Counted from the first letter of the stretch, positions 35,604 to 48,256 are shown. The stretch: DNA of 64,000 bases from Cubamyces lactineus (GCA_022376465.1 JACDTU010000018.1:1-64000), one strand, 5' to 3'. The notes: generated by a model from the letters alone, not told the origin. A program made the numbers and translations.

Positions 35604-35787
35604 TGAAGTTCGTGACCCTGATCCAGTATGTATCCGCGCCGAAGACTGAACCCGGCGCGACTCCAGGACACCAGCGGGCTCCTCCCGCTGGCGTTGGGCA
35701 GAGAACAAGGCGTTCTCTGCCAGGGGAATGGGGCGTGAGCTATGATATATCACGCCCCAGGCGAGTCACGAATCACGAACGGCGTTC
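35604..35787. repeat. Tandem unit 1 within hairpin train
   Basis: About 184 bases starting CGTGACCCTGATCCAG. It carries the stem-loops at 35635, 35671, 35697, 35729 and 35773 in order. The single-stranded linker CGACTCCAGGACA before the second stem is identical to that of unit 2. Confidence 0.7.
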
Positions 35788-36000
35788 GTGACTGCGATCC
35801 AGAATGTAATCAGACGCATTCCGCGCTGAGACGAAGCTCAGCGCGACTCCAGGACACCAGCGAGCTCCCCTCGCTGGCGTTAAGCAGAGAACGACGAGTT
35901 CTCTGCCGTCGATATTCAGGTTTGGTAGGGCGTCGTTTGCCCCATATCCAGCCCAGGCGCGAGGTGAAGGTACCTCGCGCCCCGAGGGCTGATCGTCCTG
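35788..36000. repeat. Tandem unit 2 within hairpin train
   Basis: Starts CGTGACTGCGATCCAG and repeats the order of stems of unit 1. Stem two changes from CCAGCGGG/CCCGCTGG to CCAGCGAG/CTCGCTGG, so both arms changed and pairing is kept. Stem one changes from CGCGCCG/CGGCGCG to CGCGCTGAG/CTCAGCGCG. The GCAGAGAAC/GTTCTCTGC stem is unchanged while its five-base loop differs. Confidence 0.7.
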
Positions 36001-36762
36001 GCTCAATACCCGGACGGTGTCCGCTAGTATCACAGCGCGTCTTCCGCGCTGTGACGTCCAGCTAAGGGTCATGGAGCACGCACAAAGCGGATGGGTTATG
36101 CCCAGCACACTAGACGGCGATGCGACCCAGGAATGCCTAGAGCCGCCGTCGCAGGAGAGAGCCGACTCCACTGCCCCTCCATGGCAAATGACCACGGATG
36201 GGACCGAGCGATAGAGCACGAGTACGAGATGGAGGTGGACGGAGACATCCGATGCGGAGCGAGGGAACTGCGACACGCAGTGTTCAAGTACTGACAGGAG
36301 CAGCGCAAGTTGCGCTGCTCAACCGCATGCCGATGTTGTACAGTCCGGGACCGACACACTCAGACCGTCGTCCACGAAGAAAACATGAGAAAAAAAAATT
36401 GGCGCGAGTACAGGTTTTTGTACCGGGACCGTGGGAAATCACCTTGGCCCAAAATAGCAACCAACGTCGTTGGGGGCACGGGCCACGTCCTCCTCAGCAT
36501 TTCGTCCTCGGGCTCGAATTCCATCTCTGATGTCTTACAGCCTACAGTCATAAACTCAATCTAAATTATAGGCCTTTAAGATACGTTCTTCTGTAGTGTA
36601 TCTACGTGACACAGAGAAACATGGTCACATAGTACCTATACACCCACTGCATCTTCGAACCGGTCTTGGTTCCAAGCTTGGTTTACTTCCTATGTCTCGA
36701 CTCAAAGGCAATTCGTACATGAGTAGCAGAATATGGTCATGTATCTTATATTCATTGAATTA

Positions 36763-37285
36763 CTCGCGAAGAGTGAGGAGCCCAGAAACTGTGCAATACA
36801 CACGGAGAACCCTAGAGCACAACACGACATGCTGACGAACTAACTCGTGGATGGCACGGAAAGCATCGCAGAGCACTTGAGCAGCACCCGCGGAATACGC
36901 ATATCGTACAGGATGCCCCTCCTTCTGAGTGACATTGCGACAAGAGGCGATACTATATTTGCCCACGTAGGACTGTAACACATGCTCTGCCTTTAATCCC
37001 ATTGCAGGATCTAACCATCACTTCGCAGTTTTGCAAGAGGAACGGGTTGTCCCCGGCACCTTAACGGTAGGTCAACTCATGACCTATCCGTGGGGCGTCG
37101 GTAGCATGCGTGAAGTGGACTGTCGTCAACTTCACGATGCAACCCTAGACTCGGAACACCGAGAACCGCCATCGAAGCAGAGAGACAGCTTTGAGACCCA
37201 AATGGATAGATATCCACCGGGACCGAGCGATAGGATACCTATACGAGATGAGAGTAGACATCGACGAATGTTGACATTCGACTTG
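36763..37285. repeat. Hairpin-train region, diverged copy 2
   Basis: Starts with the same CTCGCGAAGAGTGAGG as 35375-35390. It aligns through GAGCAGCAC, TCGTACAGG and GCGACAAGAGGCGATACT, and later through GGGACCGAGCGATAG and the ACGAGATG segment (compare 36200-36231). Its own hairpins include CGTGAAGT/ACTTCACG at 37109-37116/37129-37136, CTCGG/CCGAG at 37150-37154/37159-37163 and ATAGG/CCTAT at 37230-37234/37238-37242. The tandem-unit middle is missing here. Confidence 0.6.
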
Positions 37286-37688
37286 GACAAGAGGGCAGCC
37301 ATGAAGTTGGCAGGTCGTAGCCGTCGCGGAAGTGGCGCTGGTTGCGCTAGCACAGCGTACGACAGGTATGTCGCACAGACCGAGGGTTTGCGACCGTCCA
37401 AGATGTGGACACTAGCCAAGGTGGTTGAGAAAAGCGGCGGGATTGAGCGCTTACACCTACTACTACCGTGGGAATATAGGACCGCACCTCCGGCTCGATA
37501 TGGCAGTCGATGTTCGTCTTGAACGACTTGTTTTCTTCGTCCTTGTTCTCTGTTCTTTCCGCTTACGAGACAAGGTCTCCAGTTTGATCGAAACGACGCC
37601 CTACTCCAAAGATGCGGACACTCATCCACTGCAACTTCTTCCTCTCTCCACCCCAACCGACTCCTGCTAGCGATCGCGAGCGCATCCC
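37286..37688. other. F-box gene upstream region
   Basis: About 400 bases between the repeat copy and the F-box start codon. Nothing further is recognised. Confidence 0.4.
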
Positions 37689-39870
37689 ATGATTTTCCGT
37701 GGCCTCTCAGACTTCTTCCAACGCATTGTTAAGAGGACTATCAAGAAGAACTCTTTGGACTGTCTACCAAACGATGTGATCCTCGAAGGAATCATGGATT
37801 ATCTTGATATACAGGATATCCTCGTTCTGCGGCAGGTAACTCTAAACTCCTTCGACGGTAAACTGCCCTTTTCACGTTGCGAGCCCAGGTCAGCACACGA
37901 TTCTACGAACTCACACACCACGCTTGGCTCTGGAAGCGCATGCTGCACAGAGCAGACGTCTTCCTACCACCTCTTCCTCCGACATCTCGCCACACGCCCT
38001 CTCGCATGTCAGGAGTCGAGGTAGAAGCTCTACTCTCCCGCGCGTACTCCCTCGATCACAACTGGAGAAGGCGCAAGCCTCGATGCTTTCACGAGTGGGA
38101 CTTCGATCCTTTCCACAATATAGTTGAAATGACTCAATCGACTGGCGGGCGATACCTCGTTGCCACTATAACCGACCCTGAGCACAAGAGATACTCCATT
38201 GGTGTCTACGCCATGAGCATTCTCGGCCCCCCGCGGCTTATTGCCAAAATGAAGACAGAGACGAACGCTTATGGGATTCGTGTCAAGTACGTCACAATCA
38301 AGGGTACGAAGAGCCTCGCCATCGCTTTCCTTCAAAGACAGTATTACCATGCTTCCGACGTGCACAGAGCGTGAGTACTAGACCAAAGCTCTCGCGATTT
38401 GGGCAATATTGGATCTAATTGCACCTGTAGCGACAAGGGAATCATCCCCCATGCGTCTGAGCTGAGCACCTACTACGAAATCGACCCCGAAGTGAAGCTG
38501 AAATACGACTGCACGGCCGTCTATGCCTCCTTGGCCGACCTCGAATTACTCACAGACATCGCTCAGGTGTCGAGCCACGCAGAATTTGTAGCTGAGGCAA
38601 GACGGCTCCCGCCACCGTTCCACAATCTCGTATCCATACGTTCTGGACCCAATCATCGCCTCGTATGTCCGGACATAGAAGAGATGCTTGACTCTGCCTA
38701 TCTCGCTGTGGCCAAGTGGCCGCGGTCCGTGCTTCTCAAGCGGCTCGAAGGAGGCCCTCTTGTCACGATTGTCTGCCCAGTCAACGACCAGTTTGTAGAC
38801 CAGGTGTGTCGCAAATTACTTGACGCTACGTACGACATATTCAACGTGTAACAGCCGCACTGCATCAAAGCGATCAAACTACTGCCTTGCGAGAACAGGG
38901 TCTTCGTCGTTCAAGAGTTCCATAGTCCAGCTGATGCTCTCGGACACCCATCCAGTCCTCCGACTTACGTGTTCGCGACACACAGAGTGATCCCTGCAGG
39001 CGACGCTCCTGTTCTCCTCAACTCGCAGCCAGAGGTCCAAACTTCCATGAATGACCTAGGCCATCTCACGCACGTCGACATCGCTGATCTCAATGTTCCG
39101 CCCCGCAACGATGACTCCATAACGGGAAAGATTCTCCAGGAACGCGCGAGAAATGGGGGACCCAAACCTCCGCCTCCGATATGTGTGTACGCTAATCGCG
39201 CGAGCGACGCAGGCTACGTGCACATCCGCTTCCCCCCGAAACGTGTGGTAGTCCAGATGCCCCCTACACCTCCGGCTCCTGCAACCGCAGTCATGAACGT
39301 GGAACCGGAAGAAATGGTGACCTACACGTACTCGCTCGGTCGCGCCTGCACATTTGAGTTCAACAGGTTCTTCGATTACCGCATCCGCATCCTACCAGCC
39401 ATCGCACGCCCGCTCATCTGCTCGTCGCCATGGGACGACATCACGGACACGCCCCTCGTAACCGACATCCGCCCGGTCATTGAACGTAAGATCGTAGGGC
39501 GTACGAACCACGGCTACGCGCCCCAAGGCGAGGACGATGGAGAGCTCAGAGACGGGTTTCCCTATCTCGAGCGATTTCAGGGCGGCCCTGAGGACCTCAA
39601 CACGCATGTCTCTGCGTGCACATGGGACGAGACGATTGGACGGCTCATTGTGGCCGAGGCTGAATCGGGTCTCGTGCGTGTATTCGACTTCGCGAGCGCA
39701 CCCAAGTTCGGTATGTGTACAACATGCAGTGTCTGGCACAACCTTTGACTAACAGATGGGTGCATCGGGCAGACGACAAGGATCAACTTCTACCTGTACC
39801 TCTTCGTAGTATCCCGGACCCGACACTGCTTCCTCGCATCGGTGAAGATGAAGCGTCGATGCGGCTGTAA
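37689..39870 (+). CDS. F-box protein
   Basis: Probable substrate adaptor of an SCF ubiquitin ligase. The F-box is at residues ~21-75, split by intron 1 after DYLDIQDILVLRQ: NSLDCLPNDVILEGIMDYLD, then VSTRFYELTHHAWLWKRML. The remaining ~550 residues have no named repeat but contain blocks typical of the C-terminal beta-rich part of agaricomycete F-box proteins (for example GGRYLVATITDPE and WDETIGRLIVAEAESGLVRVFDF). Introns follow HRA (38370), DQFVDQ (38802) and KF (39711). The last uses the acceptor ending at 39776, giving DDKDQLLPVPLRSIPDPTLL and a stop at 39870. An earlier AG at 39754 would give an implausible Arg-rich end. It converges on the helicase gene, 276 bases away. Target unknown. 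Confidence 0.82.
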
Positions 39871-40146
39871 TCCCTAGCCTAAGAGCTTCCCTCCGCCAGG
39901 CCTGGAGAGGTCGATATGAGAGCCCACACATGATATTGTACATCTCCGCGATCGACAAGGATGCCTATAATACAAATGAAGTACAATTCTGAGTCATGTT
40001 GAGTAGCGAATACCTGTAATCTGATTTACATCCCGCCGACTTCTCGATACAACCTGCATGAGACATTCGCCCTTACACCATACCCAACCCTGAGGACTGC
40101 CTGTGAGTGATATCTTTACAATGAGGTTACGTCCGCTGGTGTCCAT

Positions 40147-43100
40147 CTATGCACCGCGCGCCCAAGGCCAAGGTGCATCCGCAGACCCGTGTCGTCGTGC
40201 AACATTTTCAAACTCGGTCGCACGAGTGTTCGTAGACAGCAGCCGATGATCTGATCCTCCGATTGGGGCATTGCATTCAGGACATTTCGATGCTTCCATC
40301 GCACCTCCGCACTAGCTATCTATGAGCAAGCGTTTCAGGGCAGCACCTGGAGATGACAACGTACCTCGGTAATCACGAACGTGTGTCCATTCTCGCAGTT
40401 GTAGAAATGTCCGCGGTGGGCTATGTCTAGTAAGCGATATTGTCAATGCATAGGAAGTAGAGATGGCTTACAGAACCCAAAGGCCTTGACGATGTCCTCT
40501 CGCTCTTGCAGGGACAAGGGCTGATAGAAACCACCTTTCACGAGGAACTCTCTGAAGGCCTCGCACTCCTCGACCCATGTCTCAATCTTGCGGCGACAAT
40601 TCTCATACAACCACGCCCTCTCCTCCTTCAAGTCGTCCATGGTCTTCAAGGGGCGCTTCCGGATGTAAACGTTCTCGAGGCGATCCAGGGCCACGAGCAT
40701 TGTGCTCTTGTAGTTCGTGACTTCGCGCGACAGTTTCGCGCGTTCCGAATCGGTGTAGTTGCCCAAACGGAAGAGTTCCGTGCGCTTGCAACCCATGTCC
40801 CATCGGAACAGTTCGAACGCGAAGCGGATAGCGAACAGCGCAGCCCGAGCTTCTAGACGTGTGGCCGATGAATTACTGGCTGTCATCTGCGCTTTCCCGG
40901 CGTCTGTGACACAAGAATTGTACAAGTACCCGACGAATGAGGTCCACAGCTTGCGGTGTTGGAGGAGATCAGGGTCGTTGTCCGAAACCGATAATGCCTC
41001 GATGCGTGACTGCGCAATTTGAGCAATGAGGGACCGAAGTTCTAGGGAGAGGAAGTAAGCTTCTATCTGGTAGCGAACATCGGCTTTCGGGCGGGGCTGC
41101 CCTATCTTCCTGTCGACGACCATTAATGCGTGTGGCTCAGGTGTATCCGTAGAAAGAGCAGGATCCTTCGCGATAGCGTCCATCTCCAGACGGAAGAGCG
41201 TAGAGAGGGCAGACTCATATGCCTTGACATGAGCGCCGCGAGTGTTTGCGACACGGACAACGCGACGGTATGTCGTGAGGATGCCGGCGATGAGTCGGTT
41301 CCATTCGCGAGCCTCGTCAATGGATAGACCATGAACAGTCTGCATAGCCAGAGTCTCCAGAGCCTGGGCAGGCAATGGTCCATTTTCCAGCTCTAGGGCG
41401 CCTCGTGGCTGCGCTGCATCCTCCTCGTCGTACGCGACGCGGATTGATATTCCCTTTGCCAGGTCTTGCAATCTGGGAAGGGCCGTTTTGAACTCAACGA
41501 CTGCGGGACTGCAAGCACCCAGGTCGCCCGACATCGTACTGGCGACGTTCTGCTCCAGAATGTCGAGGGTAGCGCGCTTCGTGACTCGTCCATAACGCAG
41601 AGCAGTGACCGGTCCTCGGCATGTTGGGCATGTAGGGGGAGTCTGGTACTTCACAGGAGGTGATTTCATCGAGACAAAGCCACCCATCGCGTCCATATCG
41701 TAGTACTCGCCCATTCCACAGTGTCCGTCGAGTGTCTCGACAGTGAAGATATGTCCGCAGGCCAAGGTTACCAGACGATCGCCAACGTCGGTAGAATCCA
41801 AGTCAATTTCGTCCAAACGGCGCTGCATGATGAAGTCGACGATATCTGACTTGCGATCTGGCTCGAGACAAAAGACGCATGTCTGGTTGGCACAGGGTTC
41901 TCCGCAGACTGAATGGTGGTCAGGCTAATGAGTCCGCAGTGATGAGGGGTGCGACATACCGGATGGACAACGATGTCCGCACGGGAGTTTCTTACCACAT
42001 GGTTCGTCACACGGAAGGCGTGCGCAGATCTGACAAGGTAGAATGTCAGTCTCACTCCCTCAGTGGTAGCGTTTCTCTTGTACTCACCGAACCGCACAGA
42101 ACGGGACAAACAAAGTGAGGACAAGACCAAACGCAAGGTTCCATACAGGGGGCGCAAGGTTCAGAACAGGGCTTCGGGCAGCGGTGGTGCACACATTGCT
42201 GACGACAAGGCTCCTTACACTTGATATTGCATTCGTGCTCGCTCGAGCAGGCAATCCCGCACTTGTGTTGACAGTAGAGCAGGCGTTCGCAGGGATGAGG
42301 CTGGTGGTGTAGTCGCTTGACTCTCGTGTCGCCGCGGGTGTTGAGGGTCTGGCAGCTACCGCAGGAGGATTTGCACTGCTTCGAGCAACACTGCAAGTTG
42401 CCCTTACATAGTGACTCGCATAGAACCGATCCTGGGTCGCGGTGGCACGGCATCATGGCGACATGTTCACAATACAGAAGCTGTTTCCGGACCGTTGTTT
42501 GGCACTTGATGGTCGACAGCGCCTCTAGCTGGAAACTGTTCGAGCAGATCAGCCGGGTATGGGTCGGCATGTACTAAACGAACGGTCCTACCATGGTACT
42601 TTCTGGGCGGTATGTCCGCATGGGAGGACGACGTTGTATATAGGGAACTCGCATCTGCCGCAGTCTTCATAACACCTACGGGAGCATGGATGACTCCTCG
42701 GACAGGGAGTACGGTTACAAGCGGCAGGGCAACGCATATTGCGGTGATTATCCGGCGAGGCATGGCACTGATGTTCTCGCAGAATTAACCATGAGCCGTA
42801 CCCCAGGCGATTTCAGTGACTTACCGCCGATGGACAAACATGACCACAGTTCATTCGATGAGAGCATGGAAGGAGACAGCCGCCCGCAGGAGCGATAGTT
42901 GCCAATTCCCCGGGCTTGGAGATCAGATTTCTTTGCTCTGGGTGGCGCGGACAAACGACAGGGAAGCCAGACCCAACCTGATTGCGACTCTCCATCTCGT
43001 CGAGAATTGTAGACCATGTCGGATTTGTACGGAGGTTGGCGGCGTTGCCTAGGATATACAAGCCATGTTTTGCTCGCGAAAGAGCCACGTTGATCCGGTT

Positions 43101-46100
43101 AGAACTCTATAGAAGCTAGTATCAGTATAGTATAGGCACTCAGGGCATGCACGAGAGATGCACCTTCAGGAAGCCAATCGACGCCGACCCTGTGTCGCAC
43201 TGTCCCGAGTTTCGCACCAATGACACAATCACAATCTTCGCTTCTTGACCTTGGAAGATGTCAACAGTACCCAAGCGGACCTACAAGGCATTTTGAGCGA
43301 CGATCCCGAGCATCCGCATAACGGACGTACGTGTTTGGCGACGACTACTTCGGCGAACTCCACGTCCTCTTCAAGACCCTGGCGTGCGAGTTCTTCGGCG
43401 TCCCTTTCGTCGACTGCGACCGCAATCTTGAGGTCACGCAGCGCGGCGCGTACTTTCTGCAATTGTCCCAAATACGCACACAGAACGGCAATGTCACCAG
43501 GACCGCTGTAGGTGCCTTGACGGAGGAAGTACATAACGAGGTCACGAATCATCTCAACCTAACCAAGACGTTAGAACCACACATCGCATTAATATGTAAC
43601 GCTCACCTCGAACATGTTGTACTTTGATACTGAATCGTCAGATCCACCCTCTTTGTTGAGATGGTTGAAGAAGAAGACATCACTCCCCATGCCTTGGACG
43701 GGCGGATATTCATTCACTACGGCGTTATCTTCAAGCTTGGGGTAAAGGATTGTTCTGTACCGAATAAGTCAGTGAAGGTTAGGAGGACTCCGGTCGGGAA
43801 CGTACCTGATGAAGTGAGATATAGACGGCCGCATGCGGCGCTGAACGTTGATCTGGGACATCTGATATCCGTTGTCTACTAGACGCTCCATGAGCGAGCG
43901 GTCGAACATGAAAAGCTCGCGTCCGCGTGCGCTATCCATTGATAATGCTGCGAGAAAGTTTAGCGTTTGAAGGACGGATAGAGAAAAACACGTACCGAAT
44001 GTCGCCAGTGTCGGTCGTAACTGCTGTGGGTCGCCGATGCAGATGAGGTGGCGGACTATCGCAATCAATGTGTCAGATAGATGATGTGTGAGATCGAAAT
44101 ATTTCGCACCCGAGGGTACAAGAGATGTTAGGATATGCGCTTCGAGAACTTGGCCAGCCTCCTCAACTAGTAGCACTTGAGGTCCAATGCTCTACAGGAC
44201 AAGGGTATGAGTATTCACTACGGTATCCGGAATGTGTTGAAACCCTCACGCCGAGCAGGGAGGTCAGGGACGCAGCACCTGTGAAGAAGTTGTGACTCCA
44301 TATCGTGGTTCACACCGATTACAAATGCTCTTACGCACCTGTGGTAGTACAAGCGATCAAATCGGTCTGCATGAGAAGGCGACGGCGATTCTATTTGAGA
44401 ACAATGGATTGCTCAGTGTCCGACTCGAATAGCAGGAACGCCCTCGACTATTTGAGATCCTCACGTACCTCGTCCTTCATGTCCTCATAATCCTTGCATG
44501 CCTCCCGATACTCCTCGCGAAGAGAGCTGTAGTGGTCAAGCTGCGTCGTGTAGGCGTTGGTTCGGATCTTCTGCTCCCAGTCATCTCCCAGCCGTGTGCG
44601 CTCCGGCGCAGACATTGCCCATACATTTGAGTGCGTGCTCAGGACCGACAGTGGCCGGTTCGTCTGAGGGAGAGGGGGGGCCATTCCCTCGAAACCGAGA
44701 GACGCGAAGAACACATCTGGATGCTGTAGGAGAGAAGCGTGCGCCCCCTCAGGCTGTTCCGACGGAGTAACCTTGCGGTTTCCAGTACCAGACGCTCGAG
44801 GCTGAAGGAACTGGAGGTCTCTGCATGCGCGCCAGAATCCGTACAACGTCCGAGAGACCGAAGAATCGACGGTCTCCTTCTTCTTACCCTTCTTCTTCAC
44901 GTCTTGCCATTCTCCGCACTCCTCTTCTTCCGCCCACATCAATGTCGACAGCTCTTGTATCCAGAATGGAGGCGCGTTGAACGATTCGGCGTGATCCGGG
45001 TAATGAATGTCGAGGTATTCCTTTATCTTATCCCACGTGAGACGAGGGAGACGGATCGAGGTCATCACCGTGGTCATTTGCTCCTCAAGCTTTTTCATGA
45101 TCGCGTATTGACGCTTGAAAGACCTGTCCATGTTGGATGCCGACGCGGTCTTCTCAAGCTTGTCGAGAGTGTAGAGCATCACACGTTCATCTGTCGAACG
45201 GGTCCCCAGTCGGACGAGCTTGTTGGTGATGCCAGCGTCGAGCACGGATGTGAGCATGTGGTCGAGTGCATGATTCGTGAAGGCAATCAGTACTAGACAT
45301 GACATGATCAGTCTCAATGGGGCGACGCAGACCAGAGTCACTAACCAATCGGCCTTATCTTGCTCGCAAACAAGACACGAAGGATCTCCTTCGCTGTGAA
45401 ACTCTGATACAGACGTAACGGGTTCAGTATGTTAGCAGATGAGACGAGGAAAGGGGCACACCTTGCCTGTGCCAGGGGGGCTGTATTCGTGCAGGCGGTC
45501 AGATTATAATCACGTCAACGCAACCCTGAGGCTTACCCTTGGATAAGCGAGACTTCTCTTGTCAATGTATCTACAACTGCTTCGGCTTGGCTAGGGTCGA
45601 GGATACTACTCTTCTTCAGCTCCTCGCGCGCACGCGCCACGGACGCAGGATTTGCGACGTCGAGGTCATGTATTTGTTTACCTCTCTGAGCAAGACACTG
45701 CAATTTGAAACGGTAACCCGGAACGAGGGCATACTTGGGAGGAAGGATAGGAACTTCTTTCACCGACCCAGCAGGCCCTATGTATCGAGCGAAGGGGATC
45801 CCAGTGGGCTCAATGGACTGAAGCTTCTCCAGGAATGGTCGGACGCTGTCGTACATGACGCTATTGTCGACCAAGAAAGCGAAGGAGGACGCGTCCTTGC
45901 TCAAGCGCTCGCCTCTCAGCGCCATCAGCTCGACGTCAGGTTGGAAGAACGCGACCTTGAGATGTATGCGGCCCTGCTTGTGTTTCGACGATTCCGCGAT
46001 ATCCTTCCCATACGAAGCGACGACACCAAGGTATACCTTGACGGAATGATTCGCGACGATGACGAGCGCAACGAGGCTGGATCCCTGGAGACGCTTGCTG

Positions 46101-48256
46101 TGTTCCCAATAATCATAGCGTTTCTTCGGCGCATTGTCGCGCGCAGAGCCTACGGCGGGCGCATCGAGCACTAGTGTGACGGTCACCCCTCGTCGCTGCG
46201 CTAGGGGAGGTTGCTCGTAGAATTCGACGTTCGTGTAAATCTGGAAGAATATGGAGTCGTAGCCGCTGGTGCGATAGGCTCCTCCGTTCTTCCCAATGAT
46301 CTCTTCTAGCTTTGTCTTCTTTCCTTTCTTCGAGCCGTGGCGACTCCAGATTGACAAGAGATCATCGTGAATGACCGTGATCGACGCTCGCGTAGTAGAA
46401 CTAGAAGGCAGATCAGACGAGCTTCATCGTGTAGATAGATACGCAGTGACTATACATTAGATCCTCGCGTAGCAACCTGAACTGAATGTCGAGATGCCGC
46501 TGTATCGAGTCCATCTGAAGGTGATGGGGCGCATCTGAACGACATACGGGCAGGTATGGCTGTACGGCGCACAGGAGTTCTTGATGGGTGGGCGCGATCT
46601 TGATGTCCGCAATGTTCACGAAGTCGTTGTCATGACGGGGGCCTTCTGGACGAAGAAGCCCGGGCGGGACGTATGTCTGCGCAAATTGCGCAGCCATTGC
46701 CTGGTTGCGTTGAGCGACGGTCAAGGAGGACTTCGCTGTGCCAGGCCGAAGACGTAGGGTGCCACCTGACTCCCGCCCGACGAGCTCCTGGAGCCGCTGG
46801 ATCTCCTCCCCAATATGTGCGATGCCCAGAGCACGATGCTTCGGCGTCGCGCGAACAATGGGGTCCTCGAAACTTGGCGGGGATGCAGACACATCTCCCG
46901 ACCAGACGACGAACCAGTTTGATAAAAGCTGGACAAAGGGGAGTACATCGGCTTGGCGGGCTGCTTCTTTGTATCTCGTGAAGTACCTTGGATATAATCT
47001 CGTCAGTAACGTCTCCAAGTGAAGTTGCGTGCGATGTAACTCACTGCCAAAGAACGGTAGACACGGTGCCAAAGACCTTCAGGCCATCTAGACTGTTCTG
47101 AAGAGTAGGTGTCAGGTTTGGAGTCTTGTCCATCCATGACTGAGCTGCCATCATCTCGGACATGGATGCTTGGAGCGTTACGAAGAGATGTTCATGATTG
47201 TTCTTGATGATTGAATACAGGTGGCTATACAACCGTCAGTACCACGCGAGTGTCCGTGTTGAGAGGGGAGCCTACTTGATATTCTTGTGAAGCGTCGTTT
47301 TGAGGATAAGATCAGAGGCAAAGAACTAGAACGGTACAATCAGTCGGTCGAAGATGCATCAGTGGATGAAGCTGACCTGAAGAAGTGGGATGTATGCGCG
47401 CTGGAAGGAGAGAGCACCGGTGTTGAAACCGATCGAAGTCTTGACAGGTTCAAAGCGCAGCACCTCCCCAATGCGATGAAGGGCATTTCCCTGATTGTGC
47501 GAATGAGCATCAGCCGCAGGAGAGAACGGGCTTAAACGTACCTTCACTACAACCTCTAAGAATTCCTGTCGAGTTTGATGAGCCGCTATGCCTCAGTACC
47601 AGTATCACAATCACCACCGACCTGAGCGTTGTCTGTGTTCTGGTATCGGCATATAGTCAGATCGAGACGACAATCCATCTGATACCGGCAGAACGATAAC
47701 ATACCCAGGCTCTATTTCCTTCTTTCACGCTCGCCAGTACTCTTATGAACCCCTGCACTTGTGCTGCATTGTTGAAGATGTACCTGGCGTGGACGAATTC
47801 CCGGAGGTGATTGTGAACGTCACTGGGATTGAGGTTATGGTGGTCATCGCGCGTGGATCCGATACTCGCTGCAAGGCCTTCGGTGGAAAAGAAGTCAACC
47901 TCCTGACGGACCTGTGAGCTCTGAGTACCAGCGCTTTCGGTATCACCAGGGATTGAGAGGGATCCGGTTTGTTTGACGTGGCGGAAGGAGCATTCAAAGC
48001 CTCTAGCGCACGCTCCTGAAGTCCAATAGAATTGACATGCATTACGAGGGACTCCGCTTAGTGCACGATTGGGGGTAGGTGAGCCTTGAGGGATCGGTGT
48101 CTGCGACCGACTGCGATTTGACGGCGATGCTGCTGGCGACGGTGGTCCTTGACGGGTGGCAGGGCGTCCCTGTTCATGCGAGAATCTGCAGCGGTCGCCG
48201 TACCGACAACCGCCTGGAGATCTGTAGGCCCTGCAAGAGCCTGTACGTTGAGACAT
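40147..48256 (-). CDS. ZNFX1/Hrr1-type NF-X1 zinc-finger helicase
   Basis: Very large (~2,000 residues) multi-exon gene. Start at 48256 gives MSQRTGSCRAYRSPGGCRYG, a CCCH finger, with a second (CQFYWTSGACARGFEC...H) near 48.0 kb. A helical region follows (47.9-46.4 kb). The SF1 helicase has Walker A PPGTGK across 45.53-45.46 kb, motif II LLVEEAGQ (44.17 kb), motif III GDPQQLRP (44.03 kb) and motif VI ALSRAKHG (43.08 kb). Cys-rich NF-X1 fingers run ~42.9-41.9 kb, then a RING-like CGHIF...CPTC (41.75-41.62 kb). A final RZ finger (GHFYNCENGHTFVITECGG, then KCPEC) lies at 40.43-40.26 kb, reached through two short introns. This is the ZNFX1 layout. Relatives act in RNA silencing (S. pombe Hrr1, C. 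elegans ZNFX-1), so an RNAi or antiviral RNA role is likely (inference). Confidence 0.87.

Larger units (their letters stand above)
35372..36320. repeat. Hairpin-train region, copy 1
   Basis: About 950 bases made largely of short perfect stem-loops. Arms (left/right): 35372-35377/35383-35388, 35452-35456/35464-35468, 35566-35572/35577-35583, 35635-35641/35653-35659, 35671-35678/35684-35691, 35697-35706/35712-35721, 35729-35738/35750-35759, 35773-35780/35784-35791, 35822-35830/35837-35845, 35857-35864/35870-35877, 35884-35892/35898-35906, 35956-35965/35972-35981 (inside an outer 35949-35954/35986-35991 stem), 36030-36039/36045-36054, 36267-36272/36276-36281, 36298-36306/36312-36320. Loops are mostly 3-6 bases. 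No reading frame runs through it. It could be a structured transcript, a foldback-type element or a relic of repeated template switching; no known RNA family was recognised. Confidence 0.75.

Noticed and set aside
35372..36320. Mitochondrial insertion (NUMT) as source of the hairpin train
   Set aside because: Short GC-rich hairpins are known in some fungal mitochondria, but the linkers here are not AT-rich and no mitochondrial gene is near; not excluded without a search.
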